This document shows, piece after piece, positions 11,564 through 22,327 of a DNA stretch of 34,362 bases. Within the stretch, counting starts at the first letter, position 1; each line of letters opens with the position of its first letter. The stretch is taken from NCBI GenBank assembly GCA_025350505.1, contig JANXXS010000197.1:1-34362 (forward strand), given 5' to 3'. The stretch is from Burkholderiales bacterium (GTDB taxonomy: Bacteria > Pseudomonadota > Gammaproteobacteria > Burkholderiales > Burkholderiaceae_C). The position numbers were made by a program, and so were the translations under genes. The notes beneath the pieces are model-generated. The model saw only the letters and a list, made by a program, of their open reading frames with translations. It was not told where the DNA came from and made no database searches.

Positions 11564-13351
11564 CTAGCCCAGCGCAGCGCTGATCGCCGCCAGGCTCTTC
11601 TTCATCGGCCCGACGACCGCCATCGTCTTGACGACCTCGTTGTTGTCGAGATTGCTCATCAGCTCGTCTTCATCGACGAACTTGCGGATCGACGCCAGCG
11701 TGCCCTTGGCCTTGGCCGCGAGCTGTGCGCGCTTGGCCGGATCGCCCTCGTTGAGCGCGGCGTCGAGATCGTCGTCGAGGGTTGTCTTCAGCTTCAGCGT
11801 CAGGCCGGCAAGCCTCGTGATCGCTTCCTTCACCTGCGGCGCCTGCGAAGTCTCCTTGGCGAATGCGGCGACGATGGCCCTCGACAAGACGGTGATCTCC
11901 TTGATCGCCGCGTCGCGCGTGCCGATCCACTCCAGGCGAGCCGTGGCGAGCTTGGCCACCGACAGGCCGCCGGCCCCTGCCGCCGTCGCGTCACCGAGCA
12001 TCTTCTCGATCCGGCTAAGCGCCTCGTTGGCCTTGTCGACGTTGGCCTGATCTCCCTTCTTGGCGAGCATCTGCGCGAGCGTGGACAAGTCGCCGATCGA
12101 CTTGGCAGAGGCGCCGCCCGCCGCGACCGCGGCGTCGATCTTCGAGCGCAGCGCGTTGAACTTGGCCTGGAACGCGGTGCCCGGCGGCACGCCCTTGTCG
12201 CCGGTGCTCTCGGCCTCGTCTCCTTCGTCCTCGTCGGCCGGCTCGAGCAAGGCGTCGATCTCGTCGAGTTCGTCGGACGCCTCGTCGGCCTTCTGGCCGT
12301 TGATGTGCGACTGCAGGCTGTCGTACAACGTCTTCAGCTTCGCGTTGCCGCCACTCTTGATCGCAGCGTCGATCGCCGCTTTCATTTCGCTCAGGCGCGA
12401 AATGACGTCCTTCATGTCGACCTTCAGCGCCGCCTCGTCGTCGGCGTCGACGTGCAGGTCGGCGTCTTTCAGCTCCGGAGCGTCGGCCTCGTCGACCTTG
12501 CCGTCTGACTTCTTGATGCGGACCTTCGGATTGAGGCCCTTGGTCTGCTCCTTGATGGCCAGCTGGAGCAGCTTCGGGCCGAGCGTCGACAGCTTGTCGG
12601 TGACGAAGGTCAGGGCGCCCTTCTCCCAAAGGACGGTGCCCTTGGGATCCTTGATCAGCTTGATCTTGGCCTTCGGCTCGAACTGCGTCTTGAGCTTGGC
12701 CAGGGCGCTGTCGGGCTTGGGACCAAGGTAGATCCGCACCTTCTTGTCCAGCCTGACGGCGAGGAACTTGACGGGCTGGGGCATGGGCTTGCCGCCGCGT
12801 AGCGCCGCCACCATCTTCTTGATCAACGCGCCGATGGCCTTGCCGTCGGCAATCGCCTTCGGGTTGGCCTTGGCGGACAGTGCGGGCCCGGACTTCGCCG
12901 CGTCCTGAAGCTTGGAGCGCGCCGCCGCGAGCGTGGCGTTCAGCTCGGCGATGAATTTCGCCGCCGCTTTGGAGGCGGTCGACGCGGCGCCGCTAGCCGC
13001 CGTAGCAGCCTTCGCGATGTCGCCTTTCAAGGCCTTGCCGGCCTTGTCGACGGCGCTCTGAAAGTCGTCGGCGGCGCTCTGCGCATCCTTCGCGGCGCTG
13101 ACCAGCTTCTTGAAGTCGCCATTGATCGCGCCGTCGAGCTTGGCCACCGCCGCGGCGTTGGCCGGGCCCTTCGAGTCGAGAAGGTCGAAGCTGGCGGCGC
13201 CGTGCGCGTCGCCGAGGCTCTTCGACGCCTGAGCCAGCTTGGTCAGCTCTTTCTGGACCTTGTCCAGCACTGTCTTGTCCTTGCCCAACTCCTTCTTGTG
13301 CTTCTCCCACACCCCGGTGGACAGCGAATCGGGAAAATCGACCTTGCTCAT
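11564..13351 (-). CDS. Large Ala/Lys-rich, cysteine-free protein of unknown function
   Basis: I do not recognise this 595-residue protein. The ATG at 13351 is chosen because AAAGGG lies about 7 bases upstream; the frame stays open to 13486 but without a good start. It has no signal peptide and no membrane segment. Residues 1-190 are helical, Ala/Lys/Asp-rich and coiled-coil-like. Residues about 193-280 look different: alternating short beta strands and a helix ([16 protein letters not shown], then [14 protein letters not shown], then KVRIKK), suggesting a compact alpha/beta domain. Residues 285-310 and 355-385 are very acidic, and 390-595 are helical again. No cysteine occurs and only three tryptophans. 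It stands alone, with convergent queF on one side and divergent dapD on the other. A role as secreted or structural helical protein is possible but unsupported. Confidence 0.75.
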   Translation of the reverse strand: MSKVDFPDSLSTGVWEKHKKELGKDKTVLDKVQKELTKLAQASKSLGDAHGAASFDLLDSKGPANAAAVAKLDGAINGDFKKLVSAAKDAQSAADDFQSAVDKAGKALKGDIAKAATAASGAASTASKAAAKFIAELNATLAAARSKLQDAAKSGPALSAKANPKAIADGKAIGALIKKMVAALRGGKPMPQPVKFLAVRLDKKVRIYLGPKPDSALAKLKTQFEPKAKIKLIKDPKGTVLWEKGALTFVTDKLSTLGPKLLQLAIKEQTKGLNPKVRIKKSDGKVDEADAPELKDADLHVDADDEAALKVDMKDVISRLSEMKAAIDAAIKSGGNAKLKTLYDSLQSHINGQKADEASDELDEIDALLEPADEDEGDEAESTGDKGVPPGTAFQAKFNALRSKIDAAVAAGGASAKSIGDLSTLAQMLAKKGDQANVDKANEALSRIEKMLGDATAAGAGGLSVAKLATARLEWIGTRDAAIKEITVLSRAIVAAFAKETSQAPQVKEAITRLAGLTLKLKTTLDDDLDAALNEGDPAKRAQLAAKAKGTLASIRKFVDEDELMSNLDNNEVVKTMAVVGPMKKSLAAISAALG

Positions 13352-13566
13352 GCCAGACCCTTTTTGATGGTGAAAACGCCAGCCCTCGGCCGGCGCGCAA
13401 TGATGAGCAGGCGCCGGGCGATCGTCAAGACCGCAAGGCGGGGGCGTGCCCGGAAAGCGCCGAGCCGCGAATCCATTTGTGGGCAAAAGTGCCGGAGGCC
13501 GACGCGACCGCGCCCGTCCCGCCGCGGTCGCTCCCTACAATATCGATTCCTCCACGGCCACCTCCG
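13352..13566. promoter_or_regulatory. Divergent intergenic region with a TACAAT -10-like element for dapD
   Basis: This 215-base region separates the orphan gene (-) from dapD (+). TACAAT at 13536-13541 is a good -10 match 25 bases before the dapD ATG, which would give a short leader; the expected -35 position is GC-rich and shows no clear match. No promoter for the minus-strand gene was identified. Confidence 0.4.
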
Positions 13567-14388
<822 letters not shown>

Positions 14389-14472
14389 CGCCCCCACGCT
14401 CGCGTCACTCGCTTTGCTCCTTCCGGTCGCTGTCCCCCGAGGGGGCGCGGCCGGGCTTGGGAGCGGCCCGGC
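14389..14472. repeat. GC-rich palindromic intergenic repeat
   Basis: Immediately after the dapD stop lies an element with nested inverted repeats. CGCCCCC at 14389-14395 pairs with GGGGGCG at 14441-14447; CCCCC at 14434-14438 can alternatively pair with GGGGG at 14441-14445; and GCCGGGC at 14450-14456 pairs with GCCCGGC at 14466-14472. The look (an internal TCACTCGCTTTGCTCCTTCC-like core between C and G runs) resembles a repeat I remember from many Comamonadaceae-type intergenic regions. No T-run follows, so a classical terminator is unlikely, but it may attenuate transcription or stabilise the dapD message. Confidence 0.6.
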
Positions 14473-14493
14473 GCCCTGCCGACTCACACCCCG

Positions 14494-14499
14494 AAGGAG
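14494..14499 (+). promoter_or_regulatory. Ribosome binding site of the PilU-like gene
   Basis: AAGGAG lies 6 bases before the ATG at 14506 and fixes that start. It comes directly after the palindromic repeat. Confidence 0.6.
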
Positions 14500-14505
14500 C
14501 TCCGC

Positions 14506-15696
14506 ATGAGTAGCGGCAACATGGAGCGCGTGCTCCGATTGATGTCCGAGAAAGGCGCCTCCGACGTCTATCTCTCGGCCAGCTCGCCGATCCTCATCAA
14601 GATCAACGGCCAGCTGCTGCAGCTCTCGGACCAGCCGCTCACGCATACCCAGCCGCGCCAGCTGCTCGCCGAGCTCCTCACGCCGAGCCAGCTCGAGGAG
14701 CTCGAGGACACTGGCGAGCTGAACGTCGGCGTCGGCCTCTCCGGCATCGGCAGTTTCCGTCTTTCCGGCTTCAAGCAGCGCGGCACGATCGCCGCCGTGT
14801 TCCGCTGCATCCCGTTCGAGATCCCCTCGCTCGAGAGCTTGAACGTGCCGTCGATCCTGAACCAGCTCGTGCTCGAAAAGCGCGGCCTGATCCTGATGGT
14901 GGGCGCCACCGGCGCCGGCAAGAGCACGACGCTGGCCGCCATGCTCGAGCAGCGCAACCAGGTCATGGCCGGCCACATCCTGACGATCGAGGACCCGATC
15001 GAGTTCCTGTTCAACAACAAGAAGTCGGTCGTCAACCAGCGCGAGGTGGGACGCGACACGCAGACCCTGCAGATCGGCCTGAAGACGGCGCTGCGCCAGG
15101 CGCCCGACCTGATCATGATCGGTGAGATCCGCGACCGCGAGACGATGACCGCGGCGATCTCGTACTCGCTCTCCGGCCACCTCGTGCTCTCGACCCTGCA
15201 CGCCAACAACAGCTACCACGCGCTCGGCCGGATTCTTTCCTTCTACACGCCGGAAGCGCGGCCGGCGCTGCTCGCCGACCTGGCCGCCGGCCTGCGCGCG
15301 ATCGTCTCGCAGCGCCTGGTGCGCAGCGTCGCCGGCGGCCGCATGCCGGCGGTCGAGGTGCTGCTCAACACCAAGCTGATCCAGGAGTTGATCGAGCGCG
15401 GCGACTTCAGCGGCGTCAAGGAGGCGATGGAAAAGTCGATGGCCGAAGGCTCGCAGAGCTTCGAGCAGGACCTGGCGCGGATGATCAACACCAACGTCAT
15501 CACCCGCGACGAAGGCCTGGCTTATGCCGACTCGCCGACCAACCTGATGTGGCGGCTGCAGAACGACATGACGCCGGTCTCGCGCATCGTGCCGAAGAAG
15601 GAAGACACCGACGACCAGCCGAGCTTCACCGAGATCACGATCGACGTGCGGCCCGAGGAAACGACGGCGCTGTCGCCGAACCTGCGCCGCTTCTGA
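14506..15696 (+). CDS. PilT/PilU-family type IV pilus retraction ATPase
   Basis: A 396-residue hexameric secretion ATPase that powers pilus retraction at the inner-membrane base. Walker A GATGAGKS spans residues 133-140, the Asp box TIEDPIEF 160-167, Walker B LIMIGE 202-207 and the His box GHLVLSTLHA 224-233. The N-terminal PAS-like domain (1 to about 100) and the sequence around GLILMVGATGAGKSTTLAAM resemble PilU more than PilT. PilT and PilU are normally a tandem pair; this copy stands alone between dapD and prmB, so it is probably an additional paralogue. Its C-terminal 60 residues are acidic and longer than in PilT. No other pilus gene is in the window, so its partner pilus must be encoded elsewhere. 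Confidence 0.92.
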   Translation: MSSGNMERVLRLMSEKGASDVYLSASSPILIKINGQLLQLSDQPLTHTQPRQLLAELLTPSQLEELEDTGELNVGVGLSGIGSFRLSGFKQRGTIAAVFRCIPFEIPSLESLNVPSILNQLVLEKRGLILMVGATGAGKSTTLAAMLEQRNQVMAGHILTIEDPIEFLFNNKKSVVNQREVGRDTQTLQIGLKTALRQAPDLIMIGEIRDRETMTAAISYSLSGHLVLSTLHANNSYHALGRILSFYTPEARPALLADLAAGLRAIVSQRLVRSVAGGRMPAVEVLLNTKLIQELIERGDFSGVKEAMEKSMAEGSQSFEQDLARMINTNVITRDEGLAYADSPTNLMWRLQNDMTPVSRIVPKKEDTDDQPSFTEITIDVRPEETTALSPNLRRF

Positions 15697-15727
15697 GCGC
15701 CGCGTCGATTCGGGCTCCGGCCAGGCC

Positions 15728-16603
15728 ATGACTCTCGTCGAGCTGGTGGTGGCGCAAAGCGAGCGCCTCAAGCGTGCCGGCGTCTCCTTCGGCCACGGCA
15801 CAGGCAACGCCTTCGACGAAGCGGCCTGGCTCGTCACCTGGGCGATCGGCCTGCCACTCGACGCGCTCGAGACGCGCGGCCAGCGCGCCGTTTCCGCCGA
15901 CGATGCTGCCAAGGCCGAAGCACTGGTCGAGCGCCGTATCGCGACGCGGCAACCAGCCGCCTACCTGACCGGGGAAGCCTGGCTGCAGAACGTGCCTTTC
16001 ACGATCGACGCGCGCGCCATCGTGCCGCGCTCCTACATCGCCGAGCTGCTCGTCGACGCTGAAGAGACCGCCACCCTCGACGCCTGGCTGTCGGACCGCA
16101 CGCACCACGTACTCGATCTCTGCACCGGCAACGGCAGCCTGGCCGTGATCGCGGCCATGGCCTATCCGGAGATCGAGGTCGACGCTGCCGACGTCAGCGC
16201 CGCGGCCCTCGAGCTGGCGCGCATCAACGTCGCGCGGCACGGCCTCGGCGCCCGCATCCGCGTCGTCGAGTCCGACCTCTTCACGGCGCTGCCCGGCAGC
16301 TACGACCTGATCCTCTGCAATCCGCCCTATGTCACGGCGAAAAGCATGGCGGCTCTGCCGGCCGAATACCGGGCCGAGCCGGCGCTCGCGCTGGCCGGCG
16401 GCGACGACGGCATGGACCTGATCCGCCGCATCGTCGCCGAGGCGTCGCGCCACCTGTCGGCCGAGGGCGTTCTGGTGCTCGAGGTCGGCCACGAGCGCGC
16501 CGGCTTCGACGCGGCGTTTCCGCGCCTCGAATGCGCCTGGCTGGAGACGAGCGGCGGCGAGGACTGCGTCGTCCTGGTGGAGCGAAACGCCCTCGCCGGC
16601 TGA
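15728..16603 (+). CDS. prmB: Ribosomal protein uL3 glutamine methyltransferase PrmB
   Basis: SAM-dependent N5-glutamine methyltransferase that modifies ribosomal protein L3. The 291-residue protein has the HemK-like helical N-terminal domain with FGHGTGNAFDEA (21-32), a segment diagnostic for PrmB over PrmC, and then the Rossmann methyltransferase fold with SAM motif LDLCTGNGSL (130-138) and the catalytic NPPY at 198-201. It begins 31 bases after the PilU-like stop. The next gene, an ABC-F ATPase, also acts on ribosomes, so the two adjacent genes share a translation theme. Confidence 0.95.
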   Translation: MTLVELVVAQSERLKRAGVSFGHGTGNAFDEAAWLVTWAIGLPLDALETRGQRAVSADDAAKAEALVERRIATRQPAAYLTGEAWLQNVPFTIDARAIVPRSYIAELLVDAEETATLDAWLSDRTHHVLDLCTGNGSLAVIAAMAYPEIEVDAADVSAAALELARINVARHGLGARIRVVESDLFTALPGSYDLILCNPPYVTAKSMAALPAEYRAEPALALAGGDDGMDLIRRIVAEASRHLSAEGVLVLEVGHERAGFDAAFPRLECAWLETSGGEDCVVLVERNALAG

Positions 16604-16656
16604 CGGACGAAATTGCCCCTTCGTGCCCGCGCGCGGCCGACAAGCGAAAATCGCGC

Positions 16657-18651
<1,995 letters not shown>

Positions 18652-18677
18652 ACGCACTCGACCCGAAAGGACACGCC

Positions 18678-19109
18678 ATGACCATCAAGCCCGAAACCAT
18701 CCTCTACACCGCGCACGCCACCTCCACCGGCGGCCGCGAAGGCACGTCGAAGTCCGACGACGGCGTGCTCGACCTCAAGCTCACCACGCCCAAGGGCTTG
18801 GGCGGCAACGGCGCGGTCGGCACGAACCCTGAACAGCTGTTCGCCGCGGGCTACTCGGCCTGCTTCATCGGCGCGATGAAGGCCGTCGCCGGCATGCAGA
18901 AGATCAAGCTGCCCGACAACACCTCGATCGACGCCAGCGTCGGCATCGGTCGAATCCCGCAGGGCTTCAGCATCCAGGTCTGGCTCAAGGTGCACATCCC
19001 CGACATGGACAAGGCGCATGCGCAGGCGATCGTCGAGGCCGCGCACAAGGTCTGCCCGTACTCGAACGCGACCCGCGGCAACGTCGAGGTGACGCTCGAC
19101 GTCGTCTGA
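18678..19109 (+). CDS. ohr: Organic hydroperoxide resistance protein (Ohr/OsmC family)
   Basis: A 143-residue thiol peroxidase that reduces lipid and organic hydroperoxides. Catalytic Cys62 (AGYSACFIGA) and resolving Cys126 (VCPYSNATRGN) are present together with Arg20 and Glu52 (GTNPEQLF), the set that defines Ohr rather than OsmC. The ATG at 18678 has AAAGGA 8 bases upstream. The gene starts 26 bases after the ABC-F stop. No OhrR-type MarR regulator is in the window, so its control is not apparent. The stop lies only 4 bases from the convergent asparaginase stop. Confidence 0.94.
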   Translation: MTIKPETILYTAHATSTGGREGTSKSDDGVLDLKLTTPKGLGGNGAVGTNPEQLFAAGYSACFIGAMKAVAGMQKIKLPDNTSIDASVGIGRIPQGFSIQVWLKVHIPDMDKAHAQAIVEAAHKVCPYSNATRGNVEVTLDVV

Positions 19110-19113
19110 GGGC

Positions 19114-20076
19114 TCAACCCGCGCCGAGATCCTTCGCTTCGCTCAGGAGGCGCAGCATCAGCTCGATGCGCGCCTTGACCGGCGTCAGATGGCCCGCCGA
19201 CGCAAAGCGGTCGCGGCCAGTGTCGAGGATGATGCCGTCGAGGCAGCGCGTGCTGCGCAGGATCGTGACGCCACGCGCCTCCGCGGCGACGAGCGCGGCT
19301 TCGAGCCCGCGATGCAGTGAGCCGTTGCCGGTGCCGGCGGCGACGATGCCGGCGACACCGGCGTCGACCAGGGCGGCGACGCTGCGGCCGTCGGCGCCGG
19401 CGCCGCTCGTCACGATCTCCACCCACGGCCAGCCCGAAGGATCCTCGGGCAATCGACCCGGCGCCATCACCCGTTCCGTCGGCCAATCGCGAAGGACACG
19501 CAATCGCCCCTCCTCGATGCGCGCCAACGGGCCCGCGTCGCCCGACGAAAACGCGTCCAGGCGATAGGGGTGGACCTTCCTCGCGTCGTGTGCCGAATGC
19601 AAGGCGCCCGCGAACGCGACGACGACGCCGGCGTGGCCGGCCAGCGCCGCCACGGCGATGGCGTCGGCCACGTTCTGCGGCCCGTCGGCCTGGCGTGACG
19701 TCGCCGGCCGCATCGCCCCGGTGAGCACGACCGGCTTCGCCGCGGCGACGACGCGCGACAGGAAGTACGCCGTCTCCTCGAGCGTGTCGGTGCCGTGCGT
19801 GACGACGACGCCTGCCACCTCGGCGCGGGCGAGGTGGTGCGCGACGCGCTCGGCAAGCCGGCGCCAGAGCGCGAAGTCCATGTCCTTGCTGTCGATCTGC
19901 GCCACCTGCTCGCTCTCGACGATGACCGGCGCATCGTGCGACGCCGCAGCGACCAGCGCGCCGACGTCGACCGCGCCGGCGACGTAGCCGATGTTGTCGT
20001 CGGCCGAGGCGGCGCGCCCGGCGATCGTGCCGCCCATTCCCAGGACGACGACAGACTGCGCGGGCTCGTTTTGCAT
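19114..20076 (-). CDS. L-asparaginase family protein (cytoplasmic)
   Basis: A 320-residue asparaginase of the bacterial type I/II fold, which hydrolyses asparagine to aspartate and ammonia. The active-site residues are all visible: Thr17 in GMGGTIAG, Tyr31 in IGYVAG, Ser64 in IDSKDM, Thr96-Asp97 in [12 protein letters not shown], and Lys167 in [13 protein letters not shown]. There is no signal peptide, so it should be cytoplasmic, whereas the sequence pattern is closer to the type II enzymes. The frame continues upstream to 21618 but overlaps lexA and is a shadow, so the ATG at 20076 is taken. Two SOS boxes lie 11 and 29 bases before the start, shared with the divergent lexA. Confidence 0.93.
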   Translation of the reverse strand: MQNEPAQSVVVLGMGGTIAGRAASADDNIGYVAGAVDVGALVAAASHDAPVIVESEQVAQIDSKDMDFALWRRLAERVAHHLARAEVAGVVVTHGTDTLEETAYFLSRVVAAAKPVVLTGAMRPATSRQADGPQNVADAIAVAALAGHAGVVVAFAGALHSAHDARKVHPYRLDAFSSGDAGPLARIEEGRLRVLRDWPTERVMAPGRLPEDPSGWPWVEIVTSGAGADGRSVAALVDAGVAGIVAAGTGNGSLHRGLEAALVAAEARGVTILRSTRCLDGIILDTGRDRFASAGHLTPVKARIELMLRLLSEAKDLGAG

Positions 20077-20087
20077 ATTTCGCCGAA

Positions 20088-20103
20088 CTGGATGAAAATA
20101 CAG
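20088..20103. promoter_or_regulatory. LexA operator (SOS box) 1
   Basis: CTGGATGAAAATACAG matches the LexA consensus CTG-N10-CAG with an AT-rich centre. It lies in the divergent region between the asparaginase and lexA. Confidence 0.8.
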
Positions 20104-20105
20104 GA

Positions 20106-20121
20106 CTGGATGAATATTCAG
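20106..20121. promoter_or_regulatory. LexA operator (SOS box) 2
   Basis: CTGGATGAATATTCAG is a second CTG-N10-CAG match, 18 bases centre to centre from the first. Two tandem boxes before lexA are the classical autoregulatory arrangement and explain lexA control; the same sites face the asparaginase gene. Confidence 0.8.
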
Positions 20122-20157
20122 CGGCCCACGCCGGGTGAGCCGACCCTGGAGACGTGC

Positions 20158-20832
20158 ATGAACGAAATGCCCAAGCTCACCGATCGCCAGCAGCAGATTC
20201 TCGACCTCGTGCAAAGCGCCATCGAGCGCACCGGCGCGCCACCCACGCGCGCCGAGATCGCCAACGAGCTCGGCTTCAAGTCCGCCAACGCCGCCGAGGA
20301 GCATCTGCAGGCGCTCGCCAGGAAGGGCGTCATCGAGCTGATCGGCGGAACGTCGCGCGGCATACGTCTGCAGTCTGACACGCTGCGCGCGCTGCACCTG
20401 GCGCGGGGCAAGCAGTATTCGCTGCCCCTGCCCAGCCTGGCGCAGCTCTCGCTGCCGCTCGTCGGCCGCGTCGCCGCGGGCAGCCCGGTGCTGGCGCAGG
20501 AGCACATCGACCGCACCTATCTCATGGAAGCAAGCATGTTCGCGCGCCGGCCCGACTACCTGCTCAAGGTGCGCGGCATGAGCATGAAAGACGCCGGCAT
20601 CATGGACGGCGACCTGCTCGCCGTGCAGAAGGCGCACGAGGCGAAGAACGGCCAGATCATCGTCGCCCGCCTCGGCGACGACGTCACCGTCAAGCGCTTC
20701 AAGCGCACCCGCGGCACGATCGAGTTGCTTCCCGAGAACCCCGAGTTCGAGCCCATCGTCGTCGGCCCCGAAGACGGGTTCGCCATCGAGGGCCTGGCGG
20801 TCGGCCTGATCCGCAACAACATGCTGATGTAG
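20158..20832 (+). CDS. lexA: SOS response repressor LexA
   Basis: LexA (224 residues) represses SOS genes until RecA filaments trigger its self-cleavage. The N-terminal winged helix-turn-helix (about residues 1-70) contains [22 protein letters not shown]. The cleavage site is Ala107-Gly108 in VGRVAAGSP, and the serine-lysine dyad is Ser142 (GMSMKD) and Lys179 (DVTVKRF). The ATG at 20158 has GGAGA 5 bases upstream; the in-frame ATG at 20167 is less well placed. Two SOS boxes upstream show autoregulation. The loop between HTH and cleavage site is longer than in Escherichia coli, as is common in betaproteobacteria. Confidence 0.97.
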   Translation: MNEMPKLTDRQQQILDLVQSAIERTGAPPTRAEIANELGFKSANAAEEHLQALARKGVIELIGGTSRGIRLQSDTLRALHLARGKQYSLPLPSLAQLSLPLVGRVAAGSPVLAQEHIDRTYLMEASMFARRPDYLLKVRGMSMKDAGIMDGDLLAVQKAHEAKNGQIIVARLGDDVTVKRFKRTRGTIELLPENPEFEPIVVGPEDGFAIEGLAVGLIRNNMLM

Positions 20833-20847
20833 GCCCGAGGAGACGCC

Positions 20848-21147
20848 GTGGTCATCAAGTCGCCCAAAGCCGCCAGCGTTGCCGAGTGCCTGCGTCTCGA
20901 ACAACTCCCCAACATCGGCCCGGCGATCGCCGCCGACCTGCGCCGGATCGGCATCGAGCGGCCCGCCGACCTGCGCGGCAAGGACGCCTACACGCTCTAT
21001 CGCGAGCTCTGCGAGAAGACCGGCCAGCGCCACGACCCTTGCGTGATCGACACCTTCATGGCGGCGACCGACTTCATGCGCGGCGCGCCGGCGGCGCCGT
21101 GGTGGAAGTACACGGCCGAACGGAAGGCGACTTTCGGCACGGTTTGA
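20848..21147 (+). CDS. Small helix-hairpin-helix protein (Cdd1-like) in the lexA operon
   Basis: A 99-residue protein beginning at GTG with an excellent GAGGAG site, 15 bases after lexA. It contains a helix-hairpin-helix motif, LEQLPNIGPAIAADLRRIGI (residues about 18-37), followed by a PADLRGKDAYTLYRELCEKTG segment and a Trp-Trp near the end. This matches the 'pathogenicity locus' Cdd1/mitomycin-resistance-like family, whose function is not established; the motif usually binds DNA non-specifically. Being directly behind lexA, it is very likely SOS-induced, which suggests a DNA-damage role. Confidence 0.85.
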   Translation: MVIKSPKAASVAECLRLEQLPNIGPAIAADLRRIGIERPADLRGKDAYTLYRELCEKTGQRHDPCVIDTFMAATDFMRGAPAAPWWKYTAERKATFGTV

Positions 21148-21261
21148 GGCGCCGCGCAAGTCGAACTGGGCCCGGGTGGCGTCCCTTTTCGCGGCTTCGT
21201 CACGCGCGGCGGCTACAACAATCGACGCATCGGCACCTTCGGCCGAGGTCCCGCCGCCGCC

Positions 21262-21690
21262 ATGCCCCTGCCCGCCCTGCAACGCCTGTTGACTTCGCTG
21301 CTGCCCGCGGCCGCCGAGGACAGCTACGCGCCGCGCGCCGAAACGCGACCCCCGGTGCCGGAGCGCCATCGCTCGAGCTGGGCCAAGCGGTTCGGCCTCG
21401 AGCACCCGAGCCGGGCGGCGCTTGCCGCGGCCCGCGTCGACTTCGCCGAAGCCTTGCGCGACCTGCGCACGCCGGAAGCGCTTGACACCAAGTCGCGCGT
21501 CGTCGTCGCACGCTCGCTGCACGAGCTCTGGCATTTTCGAGAGCCGGTGTTCAGCCTGGTCGCGTGTCGCTACAACCAGGCGGAAGCTGCGCGGCGCCTC
21601 GCCGCCCTCGATCGCCACTTCGCGCGGCGCATCCAGCGCGCCGGGTCGAGCGTGCCGCCGGATCCGCAGCTCGGCGACGAGCCCGCCTGA
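21262..21690 (+). CDS. Small conserved hypothetical protein
   Basis: A 142-residue basic protein without recognisable domain, signal peptide or membrane segment. Its C-terminal half has a patterned, non-shadow-like sequence: residues about 85-125 contain SLHELWHFREPVFSLVA and then an ARRLAALDRHF helix, resembling a short hypothetical protein I have seen in other Burkholderiales. The N-terminal 35 residues are poorly ordered and proline-rich. The ATG at 21262 lacks a strong ribosome site. It lies 114 bases after the helix-hairpin-helix gene and converges with the DUF1993 gene, leaving 10 bases between the stops. Confidence 0.6.
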   Translation: MPLPALQRLLTSLLPAAAEDSYAPRAETRPPVPERHRSSWAKRFGLEHPSRAALAAARVDFAEALRDLRTPEALDTKSRVVVARSLHELWHFREPVFSLVACRYNQAEAARRLAALDRHFARRIQRAGSSVPPDPQLGDEPA

Positions 21691-21700
21691 AGACTCCCGC

Positions 21701-22219
21701 TCAGCTCGCCGTCGTCAGCCCGGCGAGGTAGTCGCTCTTGCCGAGATCGACGCCGTTGTGGCGCAGCAGCGCGTAAATCGTCGTGACGTGGAAGAAGAAG
21801 TTCGGCAGCACGAAGTGCTTGAGGTACATCTCGCCCTTCATGACGATGGCGCCATCGCGGCGCGGCACCGAGATGTCCTTGGCGTCGGTGCCGTCGACCT
21901 GCGCCACCGGAACCGACTGCACGTAGTCCATCGTCTTCCTGATGCGTTCGCGCAGATGGTCGAGCGTCGTCTCGTTGTCCTCGAACTTCGGCGCCTCGGT
22001 GCCGGTCAGCCGCGCCATGCAGAACTTGACGGCGTCGCAGGCGATCTGCACCTGCGTCGTGAACGGCAGCATGTCGGGCGCGAGGCGTGACGAAAGATAG
22101 ACCGAGGGCTCGAACTTCTTCTCCTTGGCGTGCGCCTCGGCCTTGTCGAGCCAGACGATGGCGTTGCCGAGCATGCGCACGAAAACCGGCACGCTGGCCG
22201 AATGCATCGTGATGGCCAT
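21701..22219 (-). CDS. DUF1993 family protein
   Basis: A 172-residue cytoplasmic protein of the DUF1993 family, function unknown. Visible features include the start SASVPVFVRMLGNAIVWLDKAEAHA, and a C-terminal KHFVLPNFFFHVTTIYALLRHNGVDLGK, both characteristic; the helical layout resembles DinB-like four-helix bundles. A perfect AGGAGG sits 4 bases before the ATG at 22219, so expression is probably strong. It stands alone, divergent from the hydroxyacid dehydrogenase. Confidence 0.88.
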   Translation of the reverse strand: MAITMHSASVPVFVRMLGNAIVWLDKAEAHAKEKKFEPSVYLSSRLAPDMLPFTTQVQIACDAVKFCMARLTGTEAPKFEDNETTLDHLRERIRKTMDYVQSVPVAQVDGTDAKDISVPRRDGAIVMKGEMYLKHFVLPNFFFHVTTIYALLRHNGVDLGKSDYLAGLTTAS

Positions 22220-22223
22220 GAGG

Positions 22224-22229
22224 CCTCCT
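22224..22229 (-). promoter_or_regulatory. Strong ribosome binding site of the DUF1993 gene
   Basis: On the minus strand this reads AGGAGG, 4 bases before the ATG at 22219. It decides that start over the in-frame ATG at 22279. Confidence 0.6.
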
Positions 22230-22327
22230 GGATTGAATGGGAGCGGCGATCCTACCCGCGACGGCGCAGGCGTGCACAATCGAAGCGCGGTCCGCGACGA
22301 CGTGCCGCTGCGATCGGTCCCGGCTTC

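Noticed and set aside
11564-13351. Horizontal transfer or toxin-cargo status of the orphan gene.
   Set aside because: No mobile gene, immunity-like partner or clear composition break is visible beside it; its amino-acid bias alone explains the slightly different base use.
14434-14472. Rho-independent terminator after dapD.
   Set aside because: The hairpins are GC-rich but no T-run follows, and the next ribosome site begins shortly after, so it is listed only as a repeat.
19795-20157. N-terminal extension of LexA.
   Set aside because: It runs through the SOS boxes and antisense to the asparaginase; LexA normally starts just before its helix-turn-helix domain.
19114-21618. An 834-residue version of the asparaginase.
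   Set aside because: The N-terminal 500 residues would be antisense to lexA and the helix-hairpin-helix gene and lack asparaginase similarity; the normal family length begins at 20076.
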